DNA of 30,572 bases from DATJYV01 sp035499415 (GTDB taxonomy: Bacteria; Bacteroidota; Ignavibacteria; UBA10030): NCBI GenBank assembly GCA_035499415.1, contig DATJYV010000135.1, positions 1 through 30,572 on the forward strand. Reading direction: 5' to 3'. A program made the translations under genes and the position numbers. Positions 18,251-27,557 of this stretch are shown piece by piece. The stretch's first letter is position 1; each line of letters starts with the position of its first letter. A model generated the notes under the pieces. It saw only the letters and a list, made by a program, of their open reading frames with translations, was not told where the DNA came from and ran no database searches.

Positions 18251-19240
18251 TCAGGGAGCTGAGGGGCGTAGTCTGATGGGCTGTGTGCCCGGAACGAATC
18301 CGCGCTGGAGGAAGATCTGCTGTCCCTCGCGCGTCGCGACGAATGTGGTGAATCCCGCGGCGAGGTCGAAGCCCTCCGACCGGTTGTAGAGGTAAATCGC
18401 GCGACGGAGAGGGTAGAATTTTTGATAGATGTATGCAGGGTGCGGCGTAAAATAGCTCCCGATCGCCTGCACCGGGACCGCCCCAAAAGCGGAATCCTCC
18501 ACGGCGAGCTGGCCGACCTTCAGTGTCTTTATTTTCGACCGGGCTGAATCGAGCCAGCCGAGTCCCACAACCCCCAGTGCAAGGGGATCACGCGCAACGA
18601 GCGCCAGACATTCGGTCGGCGTTGGCGGTAACGTCAGGCGGGCGGGTTTGAATATTTCCTTCGGGGAGGCGCCGTGCAGGAAGGCCAGCTCGTCTGAGGA
18701 ATTCTGAACCACCAGGTTGATCTTTCCGCGCGCTCCGTTGCGTCGGGCAAGTTGATCCCACCCTTCGATCTTCCCCGTGATGACCCCCTCCAATTCCCGC
18801 GTGGAAATCTCCGCCACAGGATTCCGCTTGCTTACCACCAGCGCGACGGCGTCGTACGCGACAACAATCTCGACGGGTGATCCCCATTTTTTTTCGACCG
18901 ACCGTCGTTCAGACTCGGACAGGCGTCTGGTCGAAAATATCAGTTTCATAGAATCTTTGACGAAATCGTCGATCGCCATTTCGGAGGATGTCACTCGATA
19001 CGAAATGTGCGCTCCATGCTCGCCGTAGAGACGCAGAAACTCGTCGATTTCTCCCACCAACACCGGCGACGGACTTTGCGGAACAAGAACAAACAGATGT
19101 CCCGTCGTGGGCGTCTCCTTCTTCTCCTGGACGCAGCCGGACACGAAAAGGGAACTGCATACCGCCAGGAGAAAGGAGTGGATGGACAAGGCCCTCCGAC
19201 AATTGTACCCCGGGCGTCGCGATAACATGATTTCCCGCAT
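18251..19240 (-). CDS. PstS-like phosphate/oxyanion-binding lipoprotein (orphan)
   Basis: This 329-residue substrate-binding protein resembles PstS/PBP-like-2 proteins of phosphate ABC importers. An N-terminal hydrophobic segment ends in a lipobox (LFVSGC, Cys36). The body has the typical motifs of the fold: STRRLSESE, VVAYDAVALVVSKRNP, STRELEGVITGKIEGWDQL and, near the end, YPLRRAIYLYNR. PstS-like proteins bind phosphate, but some family members act as signalling or scavenging proteins without a transporter, and no pstC, pstA or pstB is in view. ATG at 19240 was chosen over TTG at 19252 and ATG at 19228 because GAGG lies six bases before it; it starts one base after the MFS stop, so the two genes are probably translated together. 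Confidence 0.85.
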   Translation of the reverse strand: MREIMLSRRPGYNCRRALSIHSFLLAVCSSLFVSGCVQEKKETPTTGHLFVLVPQSPSPVLVGEIDEFLRLYGEHGAHISYRVTSSEMAIDDFVKDSMKLIFSTRRLSESERRSVEKKWGSPVEIVVAYDAVALVVSKRNPVAEISTRELEGVITGKIEGWDQLARRNGARGKINLVVQNSSDELAFLHGASPKEIFKPARLTLPPTPTECLALVARDPLALGVVGLGWLDSARSKIKTLKVGQLAVEDSAFGAVPVQAIGSYFTPHPAYIYQKFYPLRRAIYLYNRSEGFDLAAGFTTFVATREGQQIFLQRGFVPGTQPIRLRPSAP

Positions 19241-19241
19241 G

Positions 19242-20498
19242 CTACGCCTCAACGATGCCCGCGCCGGCGGGCCTTACGTCGGGCACCCGGAACAGCAGGA
19301 GGAGGCCGACGGCCAGCAATCCGCCGATCGTGAGAATGGCCGGGCGTTGTCCAAACCGGTGTGAGACTTCGCCGAAGATGAGGGGGCCGACGACGGCTGA
19401 TGCTTTTCCAAAGAAGCCGTCATAAAACCCAAAAAACTCAGCGCGCTTTTCGAACGGAGTCAAAAGCGCCATCATGGTGCGACTGGTCGACTGGGACGAG
19501 CCGAGGGCAATGCCCGCGACGGCGCCGAGGAGAAAAAAGGCCTCTTTCGATTGTATCGTATAGGCGGCTCCAACAACGGCGAGCCAGATAAGAAGCGTCA
19601 CGCCGATTACCTGACGTGGACCGAGTCGATTGGTCACGACGCCGAATGCGACGCTTCCGAGAAGGGCGAAGCCCTGAACGAGAAGGAAGAAATAGACGAG
19701 CTCTTCCAAGGTGAGCCCAAGAGTGTGTTCCGCGAAAATACCGGAGAAGAAAATGACGGTCAGAATGCTGTCGTTGTAGACAAAAAAAGCCACGAGGAAA
19801 CGTTCGATGGAATCATATTGACGGATGTGAGCGACCGTATTCTTCAATCGTTCGTATCCGGCCAGGATGAAGGATTCTGGACGACTCGGCCTCTGGCGAT
19901 GCTCGTGAAGGAAGAGAAAAAGCGGGAGCGCGAAGAAGGCGAAGAACGCCGCGGCGATGAGAAAGGTCACCCGCACATTGTCGGAAGCGGGGTTGGCGTG
20001 AGACAGAATCGGGAGGATGATCAGGAGCGTTGCGAACGAACCGAGGTATCCGACGGCAAAACCGTATCCTGAAATTCGAGCGTAATTTTTCTGCGTGGAG
20101 ATCTCGGGCAGAAACGCGTCGTAGAATACCGTCCCCCCTTCGAACCCTACATTTGCCACGATCAGCAGGGTAACGGCTGCCCAGAGTGTTCCTTGTCCCG
20201 TACAGTAAAGGCCTGCCGTTGAAATGACGCATGCCCCGGTGAATATCGCGAGCAGCATTTTTTTACGGCTCGTCGCATCTGCCACAGACCCGAGGAAGGG
20301 GCCCAGGACGGCGGTGATGAGCATCGATGCGGAAATCGTCCGGCCCCAGTAGGCCTCGTTCCCCCCGGCGATTACATTCTTGAAATAGATCGGAAAGACA
20401 AGCGTGATGATGATGACGTAGAAGCCGGTGTTGGCGAAATCAAAGAGGGTCCAGCAAAAAATTTGCCACCGGGTTGCCGGCTGGGGCGGAGCGTTCAT
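19242..20498 (-). CDS. UMF1/Atg22-family MFS transporter
   Basis: This 418-residue membrane protein has about 12 helices. The opening segment FDFANTGFYVIIITLVFP, the loop GSVADATSRKK (MFS motif A-like) and the second signature around VFYDAFLPEIST are characteristic of the UMF1 family, related to yeast vacuolar effluxer Atg22. Substrates of bacterial members are mostly unknown; amino-acid efflux has been suggested for Atg22. The ATG at 20498 overlaps the end of nusB by four bases (ATGA type), and the lipoprotein gene follows one base after its stop. Inner membrane. The leucine dehydrogenase at the head of the operon is compatible with amino-acid traffic, but this is only inference. Confidence 0.88.
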   Translation of the reverse strand: MNAPPQPATRWQIFCWTLFDFANTGFYVIIITLVFPIYFKNVIAGGNEAYWGRTISASMLITAVLGPFLGSVADATSRKKMLLAIFTGACVISTAGLYCTGQGTLWAAVTLLIVANVGFEGGTVFYDAFLPEISTQKNYARISGYGFAVGYLGSFATLLIILPILSHANPASDNVRVTFLIAAAFFAFFALPLFLFLHEHRQRPSRPESFILAGYERLKNTVAHIRQYDSIERFLVAFFVYNDSILTVIFFSGIFAEHTLGLTLEELVYFFLLVQGFALLGSVAFGVVTNRLGPRQVIGVTLLIWLAVVGAAYTIQSKEAFFLLGAVAGIALGSSQSTSRTMMALLTPFEKRAEFFGFYDGFFGKASAVVGPLIFGEVSHRFGQRPAILTIGGLLAVGLLLLFRVPDVRPAGAGIVEA

Positions 20499-20971
20499 CG
20501 CGGATTAGGATGGCGGATGGACGCTTCGAGGAGGCCTCTTCCCGATTTCTTCAGGTTCCCTTCGGCCTTCAGGTCGTCGAGGATGGAATCGAGGACGCCG
20601 TTTACAAACTTGTCGCTCTTCTCGGTGCTGTACGCACGGGCGATCTCGATCGCCTCGTTGATGGAAACTTTTGGCGGGATGTCGTCGAAGTACAGGAGCT
20701 CGCAAATCCCCATCCGAAGAACGATGCGGTCGATAACGGCAATCCTGCTGAATTCCCAATGCTCAACCCTTTTTTTGATAAGCCCATCGAGCTCCTTCGA
20801 CGTCTCCACGACCTTGCAGATGAGCTTGTGCGCGAAATCGAACGATGTCTTCTGGCGCTTCAGGTCGCCCGCAACGGTCTCGATAATCCCCTCGATGGGT
20901 TCGTGCGAAAGTTCGTAGGCGTACAACGCCTGGAGGACTCTTTCCCGGACGACGCGTCGCTTCGCGGACAT
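20495..20971 (-). CDS. nusB: Transcription antitermination factor NusB
   Basis: This 158-residue all-helical protein matches NusB throughout: an N-terminal RRVVRERVLQALYAYE helix, the middle segment LIKKRVEHWEFSRIAVIDRIVLRMGICELLYFDDIP, and the C-terminal INEAIEIARAYSTEKSDKFVNGVLDSI. NusB binds boxA RNA with NusE (S10) in rRNA antitermination. Length is normal. It starts 29 bases after the leucine dehydrogenase stop and overlaps the transporter gene by four bases. A weak ribosome binding site suggests coupling to the upstream gene. NusB is commonly found near ribH or other housekeeping genes; its place here between a dehydrogenase and a transporter is less usual. Confidence 0.96.
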   Translation of the reverse strand: MSAKRRVVRERVLQALYAYELSHEPIEGIIETVAGDLKRQKTSFDFAHKLICKVVETSKELDGLIKKRVEHWEFSRIAVIDRIVLRMGICELLYFDDIPPKVSINEAIEIARAYSTEKSDKFVNGVLDSILDDLKAEGNLKKSGRGLLEASIRHPNPR

Positions 20972-21000
20972 GATTCAGGCGTGGTTGATGATGTGGGATA

Positions 21001-22119
21001 TTACCTGTGCTTGTGCGCGGATTCCGCGTTCTTCACCGTCCCGTTGGTGGGGCCGGAAAAGATCTGCTTGATGCGGCCGATGGAGTGGATGCGGTTCTCG
21101 GCGAGCTTGTCGGCTGCGACGGAGGTCGGAACGTTGTCTGCCTTCGCGATCTTGTAGATTTGACGCAGAATTTCGTAGATCCCTTCCGCCTGCTTCAGCG
21201 CCCGTTTTTCACTGTATCCCTCCAGCTCGTTTGCGACGTTGATCAGCCCCCCGGCGTTAATCGCGTAATCCGGTGCGTAGAGGATTTCCTTTTCGGCGAG
21301 CATTCGATTGTGCTTGTTCTCGTCGAGGAGCTGATTGTTCGCGGCACCGGCAATGATGGCACAGGAAAGGCGCGGGATCGTGTTGTCGTTGAGAATTCCC
21401 CCGAGTGCGCATGGGGCGAAAATATCCGCGGAGACATCGTAGATTTTTTCCGGCTTGACGAGCGTGGCCTTGAACCGCCGGGCGAGGGTCTTCGCCCGTT
21501 CCTCGTTGATGTCGCTGATGTACAACTTCGACCCCTCCTTGGCCAGGTGCTCGCACAGGGAGGAGGCCACCTTCCCGGCTCCCTGCACCGCAATCTTTTT
21601 CCCTGCCAGGGAGTCCGACCCGAAGACTTCCCGCGCCGTCGCCTTGATACCGACATAGACTCCGAGCGCTGTAACGGGAGAGGGGTCGCCGCTTCCGCCG
21701 AGAGAGCGGGATATCCCCGTCACATGCTTCGTCTCCATCCTCACCCATTCCATGTCCCGAACGTCCGTCCCCACGTCTTCGGCCGTGATATATCTCCCAC
21801 CGAGCGTATCGATGAATCGCCCGTACGTCCGGAAGAGCGCTTCGCTCTTGTCCGTATCGGGATTGCCGAGAATGACCGCCTTTCCGCCTCCCAGATTGAG
21901 CCCCGCGATCGACGCTTTATACGTCATTCCCCTTGAAAGCCGCAATGCGTCGCGCAGAGCGTCCTGGTCACCCGCATACATCCACATCCGTGCGCCTCCA
22001 AGCGCCGGCCCGAGGGTGGTATTGTGGATCGCGACGATCGTACGCAGACCCACTTTTCCGTCGGAACAAAACACAACTTGCTCGTGCTCCCGGTGGTCAA
22101 TTTCATCGAAGATGTTCAT
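21001..22119 (-). CDS. ldh/bcd: Leucine dehydrogenase (Glu/Leu/Phe/Val dehydrogenase family)
   Basis: This 372-residue NAD-dependent amino-acid dehydrogenase catalyses reversible oxidative deamination of branched-chain amino acids to 2-oxo acids. The catalytic residues fall at the same numbers as in Bacillus leucine dehydrogenase: Lys68 (TYK), Lys80 (GGGK) and Asp115 (AED). The Rossmann motif GAGKVA is at about 180-185, with Asp203 (ISDIN) at the end of the second strand, favouring NAD over NADP. Length matches leucine dehydrogenase rather than the longer glutamate dehydrogenases; phenylalanine or valine specificity cannot be excluded. The ATG at 22119 is the first gene of the minus-strand run ldh-nusB-MFS-lipoprotein. 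The 115-base gap upstream shows no convincing promoter. Confidence 0.93.
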   Translation of the reverse strand: MNIFDEIDHREHEQVVFCSDGKVGLRTIVAIHNTTLGPALGGARMWMYAGDQDALRDALRLSRGMTYKASIAGLNLGGGKAVILGNPDTDKSEALFRTYGRFIDTLGGRYITAEDVGTDVRDMEWVRMETKHVTGISRSLGGSGDPSPVTALGVYVGIKATAREVFGSDSLAGKKIAVQGAGKVASSLCEHLAKEGSKLYISDINEERAKTLARRFKATLVKPEKIYDVSADIFAPCALGGILNDNTIPRLSCAIIAGAANNQLLDENKHNRMLAEKEILYAPDYAINAGGLINVANELEGYSEKRALKQAEGIYEILRQIYKIAKADNVPTSVAADKLAENRIHSIGRIKQIFSGPTNGTVKNAESAHKHR

Positions 22120-22234
22120 GGATCCGTCAATAGTGGAGAGCGTCCGTGGTACAGTATCGCCACAAAGGGTGGCAAGTTAGACAAAAAATGAGATGGAGGC
22201 AACCATCCCACTGGAGGAGGGAACGTGAACGCCG

Positions 22235-25186
22235 TCAGTTCGCCGGCTCGGTCGGTCGGGTGATGATCGTCGCGAACTCGGGCTCGTTGGAGAACAGGAG
22301 GAGGTCGGGGTTGAGGATGCGGGAGAAATCGTACCGTTTGGCGACAGCGGCTTTCAACGACGCCGCGGCGCTCGGGTACTTCTTCTGGATGGAGTACATG
22401 CCGGCTTCGCGGTAGAGGAGGTCGACGGAATTCGGCGACAGTTCGCGCGCGCGCTTCATCTCCGATTCGCCGTCGCTCCAATTTCCCAGCCGCGTGGCCA
22501 TCAACGCGAAGAAAGAATGCGCAACGGCGTCCGAGGGGTTCTGGTCCACCACCTTCTTGACCGCCGCGAGTCCATCGTTCAGGACGCGAGTCGCCTCGTC
22601 GGTGTTGACCGCGGTCTGATAAGTGCGTCCGAGCCAGTAATATGCGCGGTAGTCGTCGGGATAGTCGCGGAGAAGACCCTTGCAGTATTCGGCCGCCTTG
22701 TCGTATTGTCCCGCCGCGTTCCAGGCATCGAGGACGTACAGTGTGGTGAGGAGCGAATCGTCGGCGCCGAACCGGATGGCATCCTGGTACGCGCTGACCG
22801 CCGGCCCGAACTCATGCTTCATCTGATGGACAAGGCCGAGCGTTGTATGCGAGGACGGATTGTGCGGGTCGAGGCCGAGCGCTTCGGTCGCGTTTTTCAG
22901 CGCGGTGTCATAGTCTCCCCCGACAAGATCGACGAGAGCCAGTTCGCGATAGCATTGCGCGTTTGCCGGTTGAATATCGAGACTCTTCTGGAGTTCGCCG
23001 GAAACTTTGTCAAAATGCTGCGACAGGCGATAGTAGATGCCAAGCGCCTCATGTGCGCGGGCGTCGTCCGGATTCAGGCGCAGGGCCCGCTGGACCATCT
23101 CGAGGGGGTCGTGCTCGCCGGGTGTTCCCAACGCGTCCTCTCCGAGGACAGCTTCGGCGTAAGCCGACCAGGCGGCTCCGAACGTGGAGTCGTCCGCGAC
23201 CGCCTCGGCGAATTCCGACGCCGCCAGTTTTCGGTTGGAGTGATCCGGCCGCTGCAGGAGCGGAAGCCCTCGGAAATAAGCGGCGAGCGCCGCGGGATTC
23301 GGGCTCAACGGAGGTGCCGAATCGATGGGGGAGTCGATTTGTAACAGGTCGAGGGTTTTCTCCACGATGTTCATCCGCATGTTCTGAAGCGCCGCGAGAT
23401 CCGCGAAGTCGAGGCGAATGGGGGCCATCGTCGCCTGCGCTTCGTTATCCCAGACATGAATGGTCACCGATTGCCTCTCTCCGCTCCGCTCGACGGAAAT
23501 GCCGAGCACGTGCCGCACGTGAAAAGCGGCGGCAAACGCGGCAAGTGTTGCGGGCTTTGAGTCTTCCGAGAGCGCGGGTGCCACCGACACGACCGAGACG
23601 TGTGCGCAGCGGGCGAAGTCCTCGCTCAGCAACAGCGGAAGAGCATCCTGCACCGGGTCACCGATTCGCTCCGCTCCGGGCATGGCGACCGCGACGAGCG
23701 ACGTCGTGTTGGGAAACAGCATCCTGATAACGTAGGGCGTCGCTTCAAAAATCCCGACCGCCGCTCCCAGACCGAGGACGATCACAGCGATCAGCTTGTA
23801 ATTGACCTTCCCTTTCTTCTCGTGAACAATTTGGCGTGCGGCACGCTGCGCCTCAAGTTTCTTCTGCAACGCCGATAACTGCTGCGCTCGCTGTTCCTCC
23901 GCCTGGCGTTCCGCCTCAACGCGTTCCATCTCCACCTTCGCCCGCTCCGCCTCCTTGATGGTCTCCTCGAGCCGTCTTGCGGCCGAATTGTTCGGGTCGA
24001 GAACGAACACCTCCCGGAGCGTAAAGAGTGAATCCTGGAATCTCTCTTCTTCAAGCTCCTTCCGCGCCCGTTCGAGAAACTCCAGAATCTTCTTTTGATC
24101 CTGCGAGAGCTCCCGCGGAGCGGTGTCGGCGGCGCGCTTTGCCCGCTCATCTTCCTGGATGAGGTATCGCTCCTCCTCGATCTGGACGACGACCTGCTGT
24201 GCGGCCGGATACAGCGGAAAATCCCTGAAGATCTCGTTCAATTCCGCCTCTGCTTCCGCGAGCTTCCGTTGCGAGACGAGCGCGCGGGCCTGAGCGATGT
24301 GTTCATCCGCCCGGCGCTTCTTTTCGTCCTCATCTTTCTTCTTTTCGGCTGCTGCAAGGTATCCCGGGTCGATCTTTGAAATCTCATTCAACTCCCGTTC
24401 CGCCTCCTCATATCGTCCCTCTTCGAAAAACCTTTCGGCGCGCGTATAGATTTCCTCGATCTGCTTTTGCTTGGCTTCCTCAGACCGCACAAGGCCTTTG
24501 GCGGCTCGGCCTTTCGCCGCTTCAATGCTCCGCGCTTCCTGGGCCTCCTCCGCTTCCAGAGCGGGTGCGGCTTCCACGCGCTTGCTGAGAACCGCCTGCT
24601 GTGCCCGCTTGGACGGCACCGCAAGCTCGGGGATCGTATCGAGAAGAACCTCGTACACCTCGACGGGATCCGCAATGTTCTTGAGCTCCATCGCTCCCAT
24701 ACGGAAGAACTGGAGGGGCAGCTTATTTTTTACCTGCTGATACACATCGTGCGATATACAGATCCGTGTCGGTTCGGCGATCGCCTCGAGCCGCGCCGCA
24801 ATATTCACGCCGTCCCCGTAAATATCTTCTCCGCGAATGATCACGTCGCCGAGGTGAATCCCCACCCGGATCTCGATTCGGTCAAAGTCTTTCCTTCCTT
24901 GATTGAACGTCCAGAATTTTTTCTGGGCTTCGACTGCGCATCGCAACGCATTGACGGCACTCGGGAAGTCGACCATGAACGAATCGCCGATTGATTTGAT
25001 GACCTTCCCGCCAAATTTGGCGGCAAGAACGCGCATGAGCGAGTCGTGGGTTTTCAGGAGCTCGAACGCAGCCGTCTCGTTCTCGCTCATCTTTTTCGAG
25101 AAGCCCTTGATATCCGTAAACATGATGGCCACGAGCTTTCGGCCCCCCTCGTCGGGAGATTCCGAGGAATCTAAAAGCTCGCTCAT
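22235..25186 (-). CDS. Membrane-spanning adenylate cyclase with TPRs, coiled coil and TolB-like domain
   Basis: This 983-residue protein has a complete class III cyclase domain at about 15-200: metal ligands Asp25 and Asp68, adenine-selecting Lys64 and Asp121, and Asn128/Arg132, predicting cAMP synthesis. There follow about three cytoplasmic TPR-like units (about 249-410), a highly charged coiled coil rich in Glu, Arg and Ala (about 405-455), one transmembrane helix (about 463-482), a divergent TolB/FlgO-like domain (about 490-620), and a C-terminal TPR array (about 660-960). With the cyclase inside, the single helix puts the second half in the periplasm. This is a sensor-like layout, different from the soluble cyclase at 1873. 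ATG at 25186 with a modest AGG site; a strong promoter lies about 160 bases upstream. Confidence 0.9.
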   Translation of the reverse strand: MSELLDSSESPDEGGRKLVAIMFTDIKGFSKKMSENETAAFELLKTHDSLMRVLAAKFGGKVIKSIGDSFMVDFPSAVNALRCAVEAQKKFWTFNQGRKDFDRIEIRVGIHLGDVIIRGEDIYGDGVNIAARLEAIAEPTRICISHDVYQQVKNKLPLQFFRMGAMELKNIADPVEVYEVLLDTIPELAVPSKRAQQAVLSKRVEAAPALEAEEAQEARSIEAAKGRAAKGLVRSEEAKQKQIEEIYTRAERFFEEGRYEEAERELNEISKIDPGYLAAAEKKKDEDEKKRRADEHIAQARALVSQRKLAEAEAELNEIFRDFPLYPAAQQVVVQIEEERYLIQEDERAKRAADTAPRELSQDQKKILEFLERARKELEEERFQDSLFTLREVFVLDPNNSAARRLEETIKEAERAKVEMERVEAERQAEEQRAQQLSALQKKLEAQRAARQIVHEKKGKVNYKLIAVIVLGLGAAVGIFEATPYVIRMLFPNTTSLVAVAMPGAERIGDPVQDALPLLLSEDFARCAHVSVVSVAPALSEDSKPATLAAFAAAFHVRHVLGISVERSGERQSVTIHVWDNEAQATMAPIRLDFADLAALQNMRMNIVEKTLDLLQIDSPIDSAPPLSPNPAALAAYFRGLPLLQRPDHSNRKLAASEFAEAVADDSTFGAAWSAYAEAVLGEDALGTPGEHDPLEMVQRALRLNPDDARAHEALGIYYRLSQHFDKVSGELQKSLDIQPANAQCYRELALVDLVGGDYDTALKNATEALGLDPHNPSSHTTLGLVHQMKHEFGPAVSAYQDAIRFGADDSLLTTLYVLDAWNAAGQYDKAAEYCKGLLRDYPDDYRAYYWLGRTYQTAVNTDEATRVLNDGLAAVKKVVDQNPSDAVAHSFFALMATRLGNWSDGESEMKRARELSPNSVDLLYREAGMYSIQKKYPSAAASLKAAVAKRYDFSRILNPDLLLFSNEPEFATIITRPTEPAN

Positions 25187-25348
25187 CGCCGGTCTGCCTG
25201 AGGTTTCATGCGAATAATTGCCGGAGTGATTGCAGGATAACGAAATGAGGAAGATACCGCGGTGAACCCTCGTTAAACATTCTCGGACCTGCTCCCGTCC
25301 GCCCCGCTCGGTTGAGGATCGCTGCGCGGAGGATTCAGACTACAGCAA

Positions 25349-25377
25349 AAGATATCAAGCACTCGTCAGAATGTCAA
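25349..25377 (-). promoter_or_regulatory. Sigma70-like promoter for the membrane cyclase
   Basis: On the minus strand, consensus TTGACA (25372-25377) and TATCTT (25349-25354) are separated by 17 bases. Transcription would begin near 25343 and run into the cyclase, leaving a leader of about 155 bases. The phosphorylase gene stops at 25434, so the cyclase seems to be an independent unit. Confidence 0.65.
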
Positions 25378-25433
25378 CTGACCGCCCGCAGGGGTGATGT
25401 GCATCATCGGCATGGCATGTGCCCGCCGGGAGA

Positions 25434-27557
25434 TCAGGAGGCGGAGTAGTATTTTGCCACATATTCGGCAACCATGCGGTCCGTGCTGTATGCGGGTATC
25501 AGGTGGTGCATGGCGTTTCTCATCCGCTGCATCCAGCGGCGCGGAATACCGAGGGAATCCCGCTCGTAGAAATCGGGAATCACGTCCTCACGCAGCACCC
25601 GCAGGAGATTCTGGAAGTCCTTCTCGTCCTGCTTGTCCGGATCACCCTCCTCTTCACCATTGCCGATTGCCCAGCCGTTCGACGAATTGAACCCTTCGGG
25701 CCACCAGCCGTCCATGATGCTGAGATTCAACCCGCCGTAGATCGCGATCTTCTGGCCGCTTGTGCCGCTCGCCTCCAGCGGCCTCCGGGGAGTATTCAAC
25801 CAGACGTCCGACCCCGAAACGAGGTGTCGCGCAACATTCATATCGTAGTTTTCGATAAGGACGACCCGGCCGTACAACTGCGGATTCCGCGTGATCTCGA
25901 AAATGTGCTGGATGAATTTTTTCCCTTCGTTATCGCGCGGATGGGCCTTTCCCGCAAAAATCAGCTGCACCGGATGCTGGGCGTCCGTCAGGAGCGGCAC
26001 AACCTGGTCCAGATGGCGAAACAGGAGGGGAGCCCGCTTGTAAGTCGCAAATCGCCGGGCGAATCCGATCGTCAGGGCGTCGCTCGAGAGGACGCGCGCG
26101 AGCCGCGAAGCGTCCTCGCTGCCCACCCGCATATGCTGGCCGTACAATCTCCGTCGCGCAAACTCGACCAGGTTTCGCCGCAGAGTACTGCGTAACGCCC
26201 AGAGTTCTTCGTCCGTCGCGAGGTCTCCATCCTGCATCTTCTTCCAGAATTTGGGCTGCATGAGCTTCTCGGTCCAGTCATACCCGAGCCGGCTGTTCCA
26301 GAACTGATGCGCCGTTCCATTCGCCCAGCTCGGCGTATGGATGCCGTTGGTGACGTGGCCGATGGGAACCGCGTCTACCTTGCGCCCCGGGTACAGATCT
26401 TTCCACATCTCCCTGCTCACCGCACCGTGGAGCTTGCTCACCCCGTTTGCCGCCCGGGACATTTTCAATGCAAGCACGGTCATCGTGAAGTGTTCGTTGA
26501 CATCGGACGGGACGACGCGGCCGTACGACATCAGGTCTTCCTGCATCAGCCCGGTCTCCGCCCAGAAGTTGCCGAGCGAATGGAGCATGAGCTCCGGGCT
26601 GAAACGGTCGTGTCCCGCGGGAACAGGCGTATGGGTTGTGAACATGCAGAGCTCGCGGACTCCCTGCTCCGCATCAGCGCGCGAAAGGCCGCCGCGAATT
26701 CCCTGCGCCAGGAGCTCCAGGACGAGGAACGCGGAGTGCCCTTCGTTCATATGGTAGACGGAAGGCCTGATGCCGAGCGAACGCAACAGCCGGGCGCCCC
26801 CGATTCCGAGGATGATTTCCTGACCGATACGCGTGTCGAGATTGCCGCCGTATACGTGCCCCGTGAGGTCCTGGAAGAGCTGGTCGTTCTCCGGCAGGTT
26901 CGTGTCGAGGAGGTACAGGACGACGCGTCCAACCCGGACTTCCCACGTCTGAAAGTAGACCGTGCTGTGGCCGATCTCTACTGAATTAAGAAGCCGTCCG
27001 CCTTCACGCTGTTCGACAAGCTTCAACGGAAGACGTTCGGGGTCGTTCATCGGATACAGTTCCTGCTGCCAACCGTCGGGACCGAGCCGCTGCTGGAAAT
27101 ATCCGTGTCGATAGAACAAGCCGACGCCGACAAACGGGAGGCCGAGGTCGCTCGCGGATTTCATATGGTCGCCCGAGAGTATGCCGAGTCCGCCGGAATA
27201 AATGGGGAGCGATTCATGCAGACCAAACTCGGCACTGAAATAGGCGACGGGCTCTTTCAGGTTGGGATAATTCTTTCGCGACCAGGTGGAGCGTTCGTTC
27301 ATGTACGATTCGAATTCCTCGACGACGTGAGCGACTTTTGTGGAGAGATACTTGTCGCGAAGACGGGAGGTCAATTCCTGGAGGGAGACTTCTTTGAGCA
27401 CCTCAACGGCGTTGTGGTTCGAGTATCGCCACACGATCGGAGCAAGCTCTTTGAAAACTTGTTGTGCCTCCGGGTTCCACGCCCACCAGAGGTTATGCGA
27501 AAGCGCGATCAGTCGGTGAGCAAGGTCATCTGCATGGTGTTTATGTTGCTCGGCCAT
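25434..27557 (-). CDS. glgP: Alpha-glucan (glycogen/maltodextrin) phosphorylase
   Basis: This 707-residue GT35 enzyme releases glucose 1-phosphate from alpha-1,4-glucans. It has the N-terminal DUF3417 region (about 10-115, including LSHNLWWAWNPEA) typical of the bacterial/archaeal alpha-glucan phosphorylase branch, then the catalytic body with YFSAEFGLHESLPIYSGGLG, HMNEGHSAFLVLE and THTPVPAGHDRF. The PLP-binding lysine is Lys603 in EASGTSGQK, followed by NLSIMDGWWPEG. No regulatory phosphorylation region of eukaryotic phosphorylases is present. ATG at 27557; the ribosome binding site is weak (AGGCAA). It stands alone: the next gene on the strand, a small membrane protein, ends 373 bases upstream. 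Confidence 0.96.
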   Translation of the reverse strand: MAEQHKHHADDLAHRLIALSHNLWWAWNPEAQQVFKELAPIVWRYSNHNAVEVLKEVSLQELTSRLRDKYLSTKVAHVVEEFESYMNERSTWSRKNYPNLKEPVAYFSAEFGLHESLPIYSGGLGILSGDHMKSASDLGLPFVGVGLFYRHGYFQQRLGPDGWQQELYPMNDPERLPLKLVEQREGGRLLNSVEIGHSTVYFQTWEVRVGRVVLYLLDTNLPENDQLFQDLTGHVYGGNLDTRIGQEIILGIGGARLLRSLGIRPSVYHMNEGHSAFLVLELLAQGIRGGLSRADAEQGVRELCMFTTHTPVPAGHDRFSPELMLHSLGNFWAETGLMQEDLMSYGRVVPSDVNEHFTMTVLALKMSRAANGVSKLHGAVSREMWKDLYPGRKVDAVPIGHVTNGIHTPSWANGTAHQFWNSRLGYDWTEKLMQPKFWKKMQDGDLATDEELWALRSTLRRNLVEFARRRLYGQHMRVGSEDASRLARVLSSDALTIGFARRFATYKRAPLLFRHLDQVVPLLTDAQHPVQLIFAGKAHPRDNEGKKFIQHIFEITRNPQLYGRVVLIENYDMNVARHLVSGSDVWLNTPRRPLEASGTSGQKIAIYGGLNLSIMDGWWPEGFNSSNGWAIGNGEEEGDPDKQDEKDFQNLLRVLREDVIPDFYERDSLGIPRRWMQRMRNAMHHLIPAYSTDRMVAEYVAKYYSAS

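Noticed and set aside
20474..21936. Plus-strand ORFs (227 and 309 codons) opposite nusB and leucine dehydrogenase
   Set aside because: Antisense to genes with exact catalytic-residue matches; no motifs of their own.
22150..22190. GCCAC-CCTTT-GTGGC hairpin upstream of leucine dehydrogenase
   Set aside because: Short stem, no T-run and no promoter boxes at correct spacing; likely chance in GC-rich DNA.
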